Below, piece by piece: positions 42,805 to 52,213 of a DNA stretch of 64,000 nucleotides. Position 1 is the first letter of the stretch; every line of letters starts with the position of its first letter. Below the pieces are notes generated by a model. That model ran no database searches, was not told the DNA's origin, and saw only the letters and a program-made list of their open reading frames with translations. A program made the position numbers and the translations under genes. Origin of the DNA: JBIQKZ01 sp044464765 (GTDB taxonomy: Bacteria; Pseudomonadota; Gammaproteobacteria; Burkholderiales; Burkholderiaceae_B); the NCBI GenBank assembly GCA_044464765.1, contig JBIQKZ010000012.1:1-64000 (forward strand). Direction: 5' to 3'.

Positions 42805-43491
42805 TTCTTGTTTGGCCGCTAGTTCTTCGCTTGGAAATTGGTCGATGACCTGGCCTGAGTCGATCAGGTAGAACTGATCCGCCAGGGCATGGGCGAACTG
42901 AGGGTTTTCGTCGACCAGAAGTATGGCGTACCTTTTTGCTTTCAGTTGCCGGACCATGCGTTGCAGGTCGTGAAAGATCGCGGGGGCGACGCCGTCGGAG
43001 AGGTCGTCGAGCAGTATGATGTTGACGCCGGTGCGAAGCAGGCGGGCGATTGCCAGCATTTTTTGTTCGCCTCCCGACAACTGGCTGCACGACAGGTATC
43101 GGTGTTCGTGCAAGCGCGGGAACACTTCATAGATTTCGGCCAGCGACATGGATCCACCCAGCGTGTTTTCGGTGGTTGCCGGCAGCAGCAGGTTCTCTTC
43201 GCAGCTGAGGTCGGCCAGCAGGTTTTTTTGCCCGCGGCAATAGCCTATTCCCAACGGACCGACGAATTCCATGGGCAGGTGTATGGATTCGGTGCCGTGT
43301 ATTCGTACCGAGCCGCTTCGCTGTTTGATCAGGCCCATGAGTGCGCGCAAGATGGAACTGCACCCTGCGCCATAACGCCCTAGAAGTGCTGCCACCTGGC
43401 CTTGAGGCACTTGCAGGCCCACCCCGCGCACGACATGGCTTTGGTCGTACCAGGCGTTTAGGTCGATGACCTCGAGGGCGGGTGTGCTCAT
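42781..43491 (-). CDS. LivF-like ABC ATPase homologue with altered Walker A and B
   Basis: A 236-residue protein clearly of the LivF fold, convergent with an intact LivF. The P-loop reads GRYGAGCSS: Cys44 stands where the catalytic lysine should be. The Q-loop region is GYCRGQKNL, the signature LSGGEQKMLAIARLL is preserved, and Walker B is ILLDDLSDGVAP, with Asp replacing the usual catalytic glutamate. The frame is intact, so it is not an obvious pseudogene. It may be a non-hydrolysing regulator or a decaying paralogue. No permease lies on its side. Confidence 0.8.
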   Translation of the reverse strand: MSTPALEVIDLNAWYDQSHVVRGVGLQVPQGQVAALLGRYGAGCSSILRALMGLIKQRSGSVRIHGTESIHLPMEFVGPLGIGYCRGQKNLLADLSCEENLLLPATTENTLGGSMSLAEIYEVFPRLHEHRYLSCSQLSGGEQKMLAIARLLRTGVNIILLDDLSDGVAPAIFHDLQRMVRQLKAKRYAILLVDENPQFAHALADQFYLIDSGQVIDQFPSEELAAKQEALNALSN

Positions 43492-43705
43492 GGAGAGTCC
43501 GTATGCGAGGCTGTTGTGTTCTTATTGTGCTTGAACATAGGCATGCGCGAAAAAAAGTGAATCGGCCAAGCACAAACGCCCTAATACGAGCGGGGTGTTG
43601 TGTTGCGTGCCTGAACCTGAACCTTGAAGCAGTATGAAAGTTTTGCTTCGAAAAAGACATGCGGGTTTGTCTTAGGTCTATGGAAAACCCTGTGAGGGTG
43701 AGCGC

Positions 43706-44341
43706 TTAGGCGGGGGTCTTGGCCTTGTAGTCGCACAGGTCGGCAATGCCGCATTGAGGGCATTTGGGTTTACGGGCTACGCAGACATAGCGTCCGTGCA
43801 GGATCAACCAATGATGGGCATTAAGTCGATATTGCCGGGGTATGAACCGTTCCAGTTTACGCTCGACTTCAACCACGTTCTTTCCTGGAGCAATGCCTGT
43901 TCGATTTGCAACCCTGAAAATATGTGTGTCCACGGCGATGGTGGGTAGTCCGAAGGCGGTATTGAGCACGACATTGGCTGTCTTGCGACCTACGCCGGGC
44001 AAGGCTTCCAGCGCTTCCCGGCTACGGGGTACGTGGCCGCCATGCTGCTCGATCAGGATTTGGCACGTCTTGATGACGTTCTTGGCCTTAGTCTTGTACA
44101 GGCCAATGGTTTTGATGAGCTCGGTCAGGCGCTCCAGCCCCAGGTCCAACAGGCCTTGCGGCGTACCATGCTGAGGAAAAAACCGGGCGGTGGCTATATT
44201 GACGGATTTGTCGGTGGCCTGCGCCGATAGCAAGACGGCGATCAGCAGCTGGAAGTCGCTTTCGTAATGCAGTTCGGTGGTCGGCTCGGGATTGGCGGCC
44301 TCAAAACGAGCGAAGATGGCCTCGCGCTTATGTTGGTTCAT
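43706..44341 (-). CDS. nth: Endonuclease III
   Basis: A 211-residue bifunctional DNA glycosylase/AP lyase for oxidised pyrimidines. The helix-hairpin-helix [13 protein letters not shown] carries the catalytic lysine, VDTHIFRV the catalytic aspartate, and the C-terminal 4Fe-4S motif is C-x6-C-x2-C-x5-C ([17 protein letters not shown]). Its start overlaps the rnfB stop (ATGA), echoing the rsx/rnf-nth linkage of enterobacteria. Confidence 0.96.
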   Translation of the reverse strand: MNQHKREAIFARFEAANPEPTTELHYESDFQLLIAVLLSAQATDKSVNIATARFFPQHGTPQGLLDLGLERLTELIKTIGLYKTKAKNVIKTCQILIEQHGGHVPRSREALEALPGVGRKTANVVLNTAFGLPTIAVDTHIFRVANRTGIAPGKNVVEVERKLERFIPRQYRLNAHHWLILHGRYVCVARKPKCPQCGIADLCDYKAKTPA

Positions 44342-44973
44342 GATCGGGCGGCCTGTCGCCGGGCGCGAGCCCGGGCCAGGGCATCGGCGATGACCTTTTG
44401 CTTGGTTGGCGCGTCGCTGGTTGCAGCCTGGCTTAGAGTTGCCTTGTTGGATAGCGTCTTGGCGGCCAAGGGCGTGTTTTCAGAATGCAGGCGTATCAGG
44501 CGCTGCTGCCGGTTGCGGTGCCGTGTGCGGGCGCCGTCGGCCAGGGCCGGCGTCCAGTCGTGCCCGGCCGGAACCATCTGGATGCAGTCCACCGGACATG
44601 GCGCCACGCATAGATCGCAACCGGTGCATAGATCGGGGATGACAGTGTGCATCAGCTTATTGGCGCCGACAATGGCGTCGACCGGACACGCCTGTATGCA
44701 CAAGGTGCAGCCTATGCAATGGGCTTCATCGATAACGGCGACGGTCAGCGGCAGGTGTTCACCGCAGTCGGGATCCAGTGGAAGGGGCGGCTTGCCCAGG
44801 AGGGCGGCCAGGGCGTTGATTCCGGCGGCGCCGCCGGGGGGGCAACGGTTAATGGCTTCGTTGTCCTGGGCCAGGGCTTGCGCATAAGGCAGGCAGCCAT
44901 CATAACCGCATTTGGTGCATTGCGTTTGAGGCAGGATCGCATCGATGCGATCCTGCAAAGAAACTAAAGACAT
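44338..44973 (-). CDS. rnfB: RnfB-type electron transport ferredoxin
   Basis: A 211-residue iron-sulfur protein. The N-terminal four-cysteine Fe-S domain (CTKCGYDGC ... RCPPGG) and two ferredoxin motifs ([16 protein letters not shown] and [16 protein letters not shown]) match RnfB/RsxB. It lacks the N-terminal membrane helix of classic RnfB, and no rnfA, C, D, G or E is nearby. The last 60 residues are Arg/Ala-rich. Located between phaZ (3-base gap) and nth (overlap). An alternative is a soluble ferredoxin supplying the Nth cluster or other enzymes. Confidence 0.85.
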   Translation of the reverse strand: MSLVSLQDRIDAILPQTQCTKCGYDGCLPYAQALAQDNEAINRCPPGGAAGINALAALLGKPPLPLDPDCGEHLPLTVAVIDEAHCIGCTLCIQACPVDAIVGANKLMHTVIPDLCTGCDLCVAPCPVDCIQMVPAGHDWTPALADGARTRHRNRQQRLIRLHSENTPLAAKTLSNKATLSQAATSDAPTKQKVIADALARARARRQAARS

Positions 44974-44976
44974 GTC

Positions 44977-46206
44977 TTACTGATGGCGCTGCCGTATGAA
45001 TTCGGTGATGCGCGGACAAATGGTCTCGCGCCAGCGCCGGCCTGAAAAAATACCGTAATGGCCACAATTTGGGGCGGTGAAGTGCTGCTTTTCCTGTTTG
45101 TCGATGCTTTTGCACAGATTCTGGGCAGCACGCGTCTGACCTTGGCCGGAGATGTCGTCCAGTTGCCCTTCGATGGTGAACAGGGCGACTTTGGTAATGG
45201 CCGAAGGGTCTACTGTTTGACCATCGATCACCCATTCGCCTTTGGGCAGCAAGTGTTGCTGGAAGACGACCTTGATGGTTTGCAGGTAGAACTCGGCGGG
45301 CATGTCCATGACGGCATTATATTCGTCGTAGAAACGGCGGTGGGCTTGCGCGTCGTTGTCGTCCCCCTTGACCAGGTCGAGGTAGAAATCGTAATGCGAC
45401 TGCAGGTGCCGGTCGGGATTCATGGCGACGAAGCCTGCGTGTTGAAGAAAACCCGGATAAACGCGCCGGCTCGAGCCCGGATAGCGTGGAGGGACCACGT
45501 GGATCAGGTTGTTCTCGAACCAGGTATAAGGTTTGGTGATCGCAAGGCGATTCACCTGGGTGGGTGAGCAGCGTGTGTCGATGGGGCCGCCCATGAGCGT
45601 CATGGTGCGTGGCGTACAAGGGTCTTGATTGGCCGACATCAGCGACACGGCGGCGAGCACCGGCACGGTGGGCTGGCATACCGAAATGACATGGGCGTTG
45701 GGCCCCAGGTGCCGCAGAAACTTCTGTACATGGCGTACGTAGTCGTCGAGATCAAAGGCCCCTTCGGACGCCGGAATCATGCGGGCATCGATCCAGTCGG
45801 TAACGTAGACCTGGTGGGCGGGCAGCAGGGCGCGTACCGTGTCGCGCAGCAGCGTGGCGTGATGCCCCGACAGCGGGGCCACCAGCAGAACCACCGGATC
45901 CTCGGCACGTGTTGCTGGAAGCTTGCGCTCGAAGCGGATCAGGTTACAGAAGGGCGTATGAAGGACGCACGATTCGACGACGTCGACTTCAGCGCCATCA
46001 ATGATGGTGTACGGCAAGTTCCATTCAGGCTTTTCGTAGTCTTTGCCAAGCCGGTGCACCAGTTCGTAGGCAGCAGCGATCTGGCGCGATATCGGGGTGT
46101 AGGCTAGAGGACTGTATGGATTGGAGAAAAGTTGAGAACCGGTGCCCGTGAATGCGGCCAGAGGCGTCAGAAAGGAACGTTGGAGCTCATGCAAATCGTA
46201 GAGCAT
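44977..46206 (-). CDS. phaZ: Intracellular polyhydroxybutyrate depolymerase
   Basis: A 409-residue alpha/beta-hydrolase-like enzyme that mobilises stored PHB. The catalytic cysteine lies in VISVCQPTVPVLAA, in place of the serine of typical lipases, as in Ralstonia-type PhaZ. DWIDARMIPASEGAFDLDDYV and the final NCGHYGIFSGRRWRE (catalytic His) are family marks. No signal peptide. It heads a phaZ-rnfB-nth run and implies that this organism makes PHB granules. Confidence 0.93.
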   Translation of the reverse strand: MLYDLHELQRSFLTPLAAFTGTGSQLFSNPYSPLAYTPISRQIAAAYELVHRLGKDYEKPEWNLPYTIIDGAEVDVVESCVLHTPFCNLIRFERKLPATRAEDPVVLLVAPLSGHHATLLRDTVRALLPAHQVYVTDWIDARMIPASEGAFDLDDYVRHVQKFLRHLGPNAHVISVCQPTVPVLAAVSLMSANQDPCTPRTMTLMGGPIDTRCSPTQVNRLAITKPYTWFENNLIHVVPPRYPGSSRRVYPGFLQHAGFVAMNPDRHLQSHYDFYLDLVKGDDNDAQAHRRFYDEYNAVMDMPAEFYLQTIKVVFQQHLLPKGEWVIDGQTVDPSAITKVALFTIEGQLDDISGQGQTRAAQNLCKSIDKQEKQHFTAPNCGHYGIFSGRRWRETICPRITEFIRQRHQ

Positions 46207-46296
46207 AGGAAGTTGGCCTTGAAGTCGGTTGATTAACTTATCGGTTGATTAATGGGTATAAGCTAATCATAAAACAGAATGTAAAGCTATTGGTTT

Positions 46297-47094
46297 TCAC
46301 CAGTAGTTTTCAAGCGCCAGATTGCCTTTGTTGCCTCTTCGCCCGACCGCAAAGCCGCGTTGGCTCAATAATTTGCGGGCGTCGGAAAGCATGTCCGGAT
46401 TGCCGCACAGCATGACGCGCGCGTGTTCCGGGTCGAGCGAAACGCCTGCCAGGGTTTCCAGCCGCCCATCCTGGAGCAGGGTGGTAAGCCGGGCTTGCGG
46501 GGAATTGGGCAAGGCCTGTTGGGTTGCTATGGGTAAATAGCTAAGGCGGGCCCGGGGGGCGTCGGCCTGGCCAAACGATGGCGCTGTATCGACCCATTCG
46601 GTGATTAGGTCACGATAGGCCAGTTCGTTCTCCGTGCGAACCCCGTGCACCAGGATAATACGTTCGAAAGAAACCCATGTGTTGCTATCTTGCAACAGCG
46701 ACAGGTAGGCGGAGAGCCCCGTGCCTGTACCAATCAGCCATAAGTCGCGCCCGGGAGAAAAACGATCGAGAGTCAGGAAGCCGAAGGGCGTTTTATCGAT
46801 GTAAATGGCATCGCCGGGCTGGAGCTGGGCCAAGCGTGGGCTGAACTCGCCATCGGGCACGACGATGGAATAGAACTCCAGCGGGGTCTGTTGCGGGGCG
46901 TTGACCATGGAGTAGGCGCGCCAGATGGTTGGCTCGGTCTGGGCGTGGGGGGTGGCGGGCAACCCCAGCCGCGCGAACTGGCCTGGCTCGAAGTTGAAAT
47001 GCGGATCGCGCGTAACGCGAAGCGATAGCAGCTTGCCCGGTACCCAGGACTTGATGTCGAGAACTGTTTGCCGCGTGTATTTGCTATTGGACAT
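46297..47094 (-). CDS. fpr: Ferredoxin--NADP(+) reductase
   Basis: A 265-residue FAD enzyme exchanging electrons between NADPH and ferredoxin or flavodoxin. FAD motif RAYSMVNAP near 55-63, NADP-binding GTGTGLSAYLSLL, and the C-terminal GNPDMLSDAR with a long tail ending in NYW are seen. The ATG overlaps the ferredoxin gene stop by one base, so the two are made together as a likely redox pair. Confidence 0.93.
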   Translation of the reverse strand: MSNSKYTRQTVLDIKSWVPGKLLSLRVTRDPHFNFEPGQFARLGLPATPHAQTEPTIWRAYSMVNAPQQTPLEFYSIVVPDGEFSPRLAQLQPGDAIYIDKTPFGFLTLDRFSPGRDLWLIGTGTGLSAYLSLLQDSNTWVSFERIILVHGVRTENELAYRDLITEWVDTAPSFGQADAPRARLSYLPIATQQALPNSPQARLTTLLQDGRLETLAGVSLDPEHARVMLCGNPDMLSDARKLLSQRGFAVGRRGNKGNLALENYW

Positions 47095-47417
47095 TACCGC
47101 TCTAGGTACTGCAGCTTGTTCTCAACGCCATTCCAGTCGTCGGCGTCGGGCAAGGGCTTCTTCGTGCGGTTGATGGTCGGAAACTGTGGGGTAAGCTCGG
47201 CATTCAAGGCGATGAAGTGCACTTGATCGCCGGGGACATCTTCTTCGGCGAAAATGGCATTGGCGGGGCATTCAGGTACGCACACCGCGCAGTCGATGCA
47301 TTCGTCGGGATCAATGATCAGGAAGTTGGGCCCTTCGCGAAAACAGTCCACCGGACAGACATCGACGCAGTCGGTAAATTTGCATTTAATACAGTTTTCA
47401 GTGACGACGTGTGTCAT
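47094..47417 (-). CDS. fdxA: Ferredoxin FdxA, 7Fe type
   Basis: A 107-residue ferredoxin with the two cluster motifs [17 protein letters not shown] and [16 protein letters not shown], typical for one 3Fe-4S and one 4Fe-4S centre, and the long C-terminal tail of the FdxA group. Start [12 protein letters not shown] at 47417 is the family start; the frame continues upstream for 32 codons without similarity. Partner of the overlapping fpr. Confidence 0.94.
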   Translation of the reverse strand: MTHVVTENCIKCKFTDCVDVCPVDCFREGPNFLIIDPDECIDCAVCVPECPANAIFAEEDVPGDQVHFIALNAELTPQFPTINRTKKPLPDADDWNGVENKLQYLER

Positions 47418-47515
47418 GTTGCAGCTCCAGCATGGGTATCGAGTGTCCTGGTTGCGGCCGTGGGGCTTGGCTGTCGAAAAGGTCCTTACCACCGGCAGGA
47501 TCTCTTTACCCATTA

Positions 47516-47535
47516 CAATAATTTCTATTGGTCAA
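47516..47535 (-). promoter_or_regulatory. Possible fdxA promoter/operator
   Basis: On the minus strand TTGACC (47530-47535) could serve as a -35 box, and it adjoins a 5-bp dyad CAATA-N5-TATTG at 47516-47530. No fully convincing -10 at standard spacing. It lies about 100 bases before fdxA. Confidence 0.25.
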
Positions 47536-47719
47536 TGCTGGATTTTACCGAATATTGCCGGCGTGATTTGTATAGACCGGATGCGCCGTCAGGTCTTTGC
47601 ATTGCTGGGGCGATTCGTCTGCTTGGCGGGGGTCGGGCCGGAAAACAACGCAGCCCTTGTGCTATGGTTCAGAAAACGCTTGGTGAAAAAGGCGCCTTCC
47701 CTCTGCATACCCCCAACCC

Positions 47720-48895
47720 ATGATTATTACTTCACTTCTTGACACCGATCTGTACAAGTTCAGCATGATGCAAGTGGTGCTGCATCATTTTCCGGCCGCC
47801 CAGGTCGAGTACCGCTACAAGTGCCGCACCCCGAATGTGAACTTAAGCGCCTATCTTAGCGAGATACGCGCGGAAATCAGCGAATTGTGCCGGCTTAAGT
47901 TCACCCAGGAAGAATTGGCCTATTTGCGTGGTTTGCGGTTCATCAAAAGCGATTTCGTCGATTTCCTGGGCTTGTTCCATCTACCCGAGAAGTGCATCAC
48001 GGTATCGCTGGGCGAGCAGCCCGGCGAGATCGACATCAAGGTGAAGGGGCCGTGGCTGCACACCATACTGTTCGAAATTCCGGTGCTTGCGATTGTGAAC
48101 GAGGTGTACTTTCGCAACGAATGCAAGGATCCGGGCTGGGAAGAGGGTCGCCAGCGCTTGCAGTCCAAGATGCAGTTGGTCACGGACGATCCCGCGCTGA
48201 ACGAGTTCAGGGTGGCTGAATATGGAACCCGCCGCCGCTTTTCCAAGCAATGGCACGAAGAAGTCGTGACCACCATGAAAGCCCAGATGGGCAAGCATTT
48301 TGCCGGCACCAGCAATGTGAAGCTGGCCATGAAGCACAATGTAACGCCCTTGGGAACCATGGGGCATGAGTATTTGCAGGCTTGCCAGGCTTTGGGGCCA
48401 AGGTTGCGTGATTCCCAGATTTTCGCGCTGGAAGTCTGGGCCAAGGAATATCGCGGCGATCTGGGGATCGCCCTGTCCGATGTCTATGGAATGGATGCGT
48501 TCCTGCGGGATTTCGATATGTACTTCTGCAAGCTGTTCGATGGGGCGCGCCACGATTCGGGCGATCCGTTCCTGTGGGGCGAGCGCCTACTGGCTCATTA
48601 CGAAGCGAATCGAACCGATCCGCGCACCAAGACGCTGGTGTTTTCGGACGGCTTGACCATTCCTCGCGCCATCGAGCTGGCCAAGCGCTTTTCGGGCCGC
48701 TGCAAGGTGTCGTTCGGCATTGGCACCAATCTGACCAACGATCTGGGGCATGAGCCTTTGCAGATCGTTATGAAGATGGTTCGATGTAACGGGCAGCCGG
48801 TGGCGAAAGTTTCAGATGCGCCTGAGAAGACAATGTGCGATGATCCGGCTTATTTGGCGTATTTGCGTCAGGTTTTTCAACTGCCCCCTGCCTAA
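47720..48895 (+). CDS. pncB: Nicotinate phosphoribosyltransferase
   Basis: A 391-residue enzyme of NAD salvage, making nicotinate mononucleotide from nicotinate and PRPP with [23 protein letters not shown] at the start, [14 protein letters not shown], and [15 protein letters not shown] with [13 protein letters not shown] are PncB marks. Full length. A single transcription unit divergent from fdxA. Confidence 0.96.
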   Translation: MIITSLLDTDLYKFSMMQVVLHHFPAAQVEYRYKCRTPNVNLSAYLSEIRAEISELCRLKFTQEELAYLRGLRFIKSDFVDFLGLFHLPEKCITVSLGEQPGEIDIKVKGPWLHTILFEIPVLAIVNEVYFRNECKDPGWEEGRQRLQSKMQLVTDDPALNEFRVAEYGTRRRFSKQWHEEVVTTMKAQMGKHFAGTSNVKLAMKHNVTPLGTMGHEYLQACQALGPRLRDSQIFALEVWAKEYRGDLGIALSDVYGMDAFLRDFDMYFCKLFDGARHDSGDPFLWGERLLAHYEANRTDPRTKTLVFSDGLTIPRAIELAKRFSGRCKVSFGIGTNLTNDLGHEPLQIVMKMVRCNGQPVAKVSDAPEKTMCDDPAYLAYLRQVFQLPPA

Positions 48896-48934
48896 GAGCA
48901 TGGGCGGGTCCATCGACTTTCAAGGGTAGACACA

Positions 48935-49288
48935 ATGAGCGATATCACACGTATTGAAACCGGCAGACGCATGTCGCAGGTGACGATACATAATCAGGTG
49001 GCCTACCTGGCCGGACAAGTCCCTGACGATGGCCACTCGGATATTACGGTGCAGACGCAGCAGGTATTGGCAAAGATTGATCGCTTGCTGGCCGAAGCGG
49101 GTTCCGACAGGGGGCGTTTGCTTAGCGCCCAGGTTTTTCTGGCGGATATCGGTGATTTCGCGGGGATGAACCAGGTCTGGGAGGCCTGGGTGCCGGAAGG
49201 CACGGCGCCTTCGCGCGCGACGGTGCAGGCCCATTTGGCGGGGCCCGGCTTCAAAGTAGAGATCGTGGTGCTGGCGGCTGTTGCCTAG
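48935..49288 (+). CDS. RidA family protein
   Basis: A 117-residue YjgF/YER057c/RidA-fold protein. Family pattern: VAYLAGQVPDD, VFLADIGDFAGMNQVWEAWV, and SRATVQAHLAGPGFKVEIVVLA, in which the arginine is the active-site residue of deaminating members. Such proteins hydrolyse reactive enamine/imine intermediates, but this subgroup (YoaB/RutC-like) is not well defined. Forty bases after pncB. Confidence 0.88.
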   Translation: MSDITRIETGRRMSQVTIHNQVAYLAGQVPDDGHSDITVQTQQVLAKIDRLLAEAGSDRGRLLSAQVFLADIGDFAGMNQVWEAWVPEGTAPSRATVQAHLAGPGFKVEIVVLAAVA

Positions 49289-49330
49289 CCTGCCATCTGC
49301 CTGGTTCGTGCGGTTATAGTCAGATGCGCG

Positions 49331-49347
49331 GGCTTGCCGGGCAAGCC
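49331..49347. terminator. Hairpin between convergent genes
   Basis: GGCTTGC / GCAAGCC with a 3-base loop, between the convergent RidA-family and flavodoxin-like genes. No T run, so its termination role is weak. Confidence 0.35.
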
Positions 49348-49348
49348 G

Positions 49349-49870
49349 TTAGAGCAGCAGGGCGGCCAGCGTTCCGCCCATCGTATGACATAGGGCCCAC
49401 TCGTCGGGTCCTATTTTCTTTGGGGCGGCAATGGCTTTGGGGGTTTGAGCGCCGGTAAGGATGATCTGGGCGGGCGCGATGGGTTCCAGCCTCCAGCCGG
49501 TGCAGATGCGCTCTGTTTGGCGGACAGCGCCGGTTCCGTCGGTGCCCGCGGCAATCAGCAAGCCGTAGGGTCGACCGTTGATCTGATCAAGAACATCGTA
49601 ATACACCCGGTCGAAGAATTCCTTCATGGCGCCGCTTAGCGAGCCAAGGTTTTCAGGCGCGCAAAACAGAAGTCCATCGGCTCCCAGAACATCGTGCGCC
49701 GCGACATGCTCTGCGGCCTGAAGCCGGCAGTCAAGACGTGTTTCGGCTTCTAGTTCATGCGCTATGTCACGTGCCCCCTGAAGGGCTGCCTGGGCCATTT
49801 GCTGGGCTGTCCCCGTGCGTGAATGCCAGACGATCAGAAGCGTTTGTTGTGGGGAGGTTTTCATACGCAT
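49349..49870 (-). CDS. Flavodoxin-like / NADPH-dependent FMN reductase family protein
   Basis: A 173-residue flavodoxin-fold protein. The phosphate loop IVWHSRTGTAQQMAQAAL is at residues 13-30, and GLLFCAPENLGSLSGAMKEFFDRVYYD near 80-106 is the second FMN-binding region. Probably an FMN-dependent quinone or nitro reductase. ATG at 49870 or two codons later (49864); the second has the better ribosome-site distance. Partner unknown. Confidence 0.8.
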   Translation of the reverse strand: MRMKTSPQQTLLIVWHSRTGTAQQMAQAALQGARDIAHELEAETRLDCRLQAAEHVAAHDVLGADGLLFCAPENLGSLSGAMKEFFDRVYYDVLDQINGRPYGLLIAAGTDGTGAVRQTERICTGWRLEPIAPAQIILTGAQTPKAIAAPKKIGPDEWALCHTMGGTLAALLL

Positions 49871-49952
49871 GAAAGTAGCAGCGCCGAGCCAGAAACGGTA
49901 GTATAGAAAGTCGCGAGGGCATGCCCCGCGTTTTTTGTGTTGAGACCCGATT

Positions 49953-52199
49953 ATGCCTGAGCCCGTTCACCCCAAGCCCTCTTCTGATCCCTTCGATGAC
50001 GGTTGGCTCGTTGCCGTCAGCGCAGATCTGGACGCGCCGGGCCGGGATCTGCTGGCGCGCGCGGCCGATTGGGCCAGGCTGCCGCTGCAGGGCTTGACGG
50101 CCAGTACAGGCGAGCCGTTGGCAAGTCATAGCGCCGAGGTGGCGATTATTCTGGCTAAATTGGGCACGGATCCCCAGACGCGCGCCAGCGCCTTGCTGGC
50201 GGTATTGCCGCAGGCCGGGGGGGCGGCAAACGACCCGATTCTTAAGTCATTTGGCGCGGAGATCGCGTCGCTGGTCAATGGCACCCGCGCCTTGCTGCGA
50301 CTGGGTCTGCTCACCGGGCAAACCACCGAAGCAAATGTGGGTGGAGTTGATCAGAAGGAAATGCAACGCAAAATGCTGCTGGCCATGGCGGCCGACTTGC
50401 GCATCGTGTTATTGCGCTTGGCGTCTCGCCTGAAGTCGTTGCGTTGGTATACCGAATCGCGCACGCCATGCCCGGTTGAGTTCGCCCGTGAAACCATGGA
50501 GCTTTATACGCCACTGGCCAATCGGCTAGGTATCTGGCAACTGAAGTGGGAAATGGAAGATCTGGCGTTCCGCTTTCTAGAGCCCGACACGTATAAAGAC
50601 ATTGCTCGCCAGCTCGAAGAAAAGCGCACGGAACGTGAGGCCTTCATCGTTGATGTGGTGCAGCGGCTTGAAGCTGCGCTTGCCGATGCAGGCATTCAGG
50701 GCGAAGTTTCTGGGCGACCCAAGCATATCTACAGCATCTGGAACAAAATGCGAGTCAAGCATATACCGTTTGGGAAACTGTACGATTTGCGGGCGCTGAG
50801 GGTCATTGTCGAGGACGAACGGGCTTGTTATGGGGTGCTGGCCTTGGCGCACGCCATGTGGACACCCGTCGCTGACGAGTTCGACGACTATATCTCACGC
50901 CCCAAGCCCAACGGCTACCGTTCGCTGCATACGGTCGTGGTCGATGATCAGGACCGGGCGTTTGAAATACAGATCCGCACGCGTGAAATGCATGTGTTTG
51001 CCGAATACGGCATGGCTGCGCACTGGCGCTATAAAGAGGCTGGCGCCCGCGGCGGAGTCGAGCAGGCCGATGGCGGTTACGACCGAAAAATCGCCTGGAT
51101 GCGCCAACTATTGTCCTGGGGCAAGGACGGCCAGGCGGCGACAGATGATGATGCGGAAAACGCACCGACTCCAGCAGGCAAGGCGCGGTCGGAACCCGAG
51201 CGGATTTATGTCATGACTCCCCAGGCTCGCGTCATTGAGCTGCCCGAGGGCGCAACGCCGGTTGACTTCGCCTATTATCTGCATACCGATCTGGGACATC
51301 GATGCAGGGGCGCACGGGTTGACGGGCACATGGTGCCGTTGCTTACGCGGCTTAAAACCGGACAAACCGTCGAGATCGTCGCAGCGAAGTCGGGCGGGCC
51401 GTCTCGCGACTGGCTCAGCCCGCAGCAAGGGTATCTGGCCAGTCCACGGTCGCGTGCCAAGGTGCGTGCCTGGTTCAATGCCATCGAGCTTCAGGAGCGC
51501 ATATCCCAAGGGCAGGCCTTGGTCGAGAAAGAGCTGCAGCGTTTAGGCAAGACGGCGATCAATCTTGAGCACCTTGCCCAGCAACTGGATTTCGCCAAGG
51601 CCGACGATTTGTACGTTGCGGTCGCCAAGGATGAGTTCAGCCTGCGGCACATTGACCGTATCCTGCGCACTCCGCAAGACATCGACGAGGCGGATGATTC
51701 GGGCGCCGAGGGCAAGGTTGTTCTGTCCAGCGGCCATCAGGCCAATGTAGCCAAGACCGGTAAAAGCGGTGTGCTGGTGGTGGGGGTGGATTCGTTGATG
51801 ACGCAGTTGGCGGGTTGCTGCCGGCCCGCGCCGCCGGATGCGATTTCAGGGTTTGTGACGCGTGGCCGGGGGGTGTCGATCCATCGCCGCGATTGTCATT
51901 CGTATGCCGCGCTGGCCCAGCGAAATCCCGAACGGATCATTGACGTGAGCTGGGGAAACACCGGAGATGCGGTGTATCCGGTGGACATCAGCATCAGGGC
52001 GCAGGATCAGCCGGGGCTATTGCGGAATCTATCGGATGTTTTTGGCAAGCTGCGCTTGAGCGTGGTGAGTGTGAATACGCAGAGCCGTCGTTCTCTGGCG
52101 CATATGGTGTTCACGGTCGAGGTGAAGGATGGCGAGCAGATCACTCGGGCGTTGACGGCATTGAATGAACTGCCGGGGGTGTCGGCCAGCCGGCAATGA
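49953..52199 (+). CDS. relA: GTP pyrophosphokinase RelA, (p)ppGpp synthetase
   Basis: A 748-residue long RSH protein producing the stringent-response alarmone. The N-terminal hydrolase region has lost the HD catalytic pair (ALLAVLPQAGG where HD would be), so it should be synthesis-only. The synthetase has GRPKHIYSIWNKM and the EFDD form of the ExDD motif of monofunctional RelA. TGS near 405-465 (IYVMTPQARVIELPEGATPVDFAY), a zinc-finger-like CC region near 620 and a C-terminal ACT domain follow. A hydrolase-competent spoT is expected elsewhere. Confidence 0.95.
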   Translation: MPEPVHPKPSSDPFDDGWLVAVSADLDAPGRDLLARAADWARLPLQGLTASTGEPLASHSAEVAIILAKLGTDPQTRASALLAVLPQAGGAANDPILKSFGAEIASLVNGTRALLRLGLLTGQTTEANVGGVDQKEMQRKMLLAMAADLRIVLLRLASRLKSLRWYTESRTPCPVEFARETMELYTPLANRLGIWQLKWEMEDLAFRFLEPDTYKDIARQLEEKRTEREAFIVDVVQRLEAALADAGIQGEVSGRPKHIYSIWNKMRVKHIPFGKLYDLRALRVIVEDERACYGVLALAHAMWTPVADEFDDYISRPKPNGYRSLHTVVVDDQDRAFEIQIRTREMHVFAEYGMAAHWRYKEAGARGGVEQADGGYDRKIAWMRQLLSWGKDGQAATDDDAENAPTPAGKARSEPERIYVMTPQARVIELPEGATPVDFAYYLHTDLGHRCRGARVDGHMVPLLTRLKTGQTVEIVAAKSGGPSRDWLSPQQGYLASPRSRAKVRAWFNAIELQERISQGQALVEKELQRLGKTAINLEHLAQQLDFAKADDLYVAVAKDEFSLRHIDRILRTPQDIDEADDSGAEGKVVLSSGHQANVAKTGKSGVLVVGVDSLMTQLAGCCRPAPPDAISGFVTRGRGVSIHRRDCHSYAALAQRNPERIIDVSWGNTGDAVYPVDISIRAQDQPGLLRNLSDVFGKLRLSVVSVNTQSRRSLAHMVFTVEVKDGEQITRALTALNELPGVSASRQ

Positions 52200-52213
52200 C
52201 ACTCTCTGAACAT

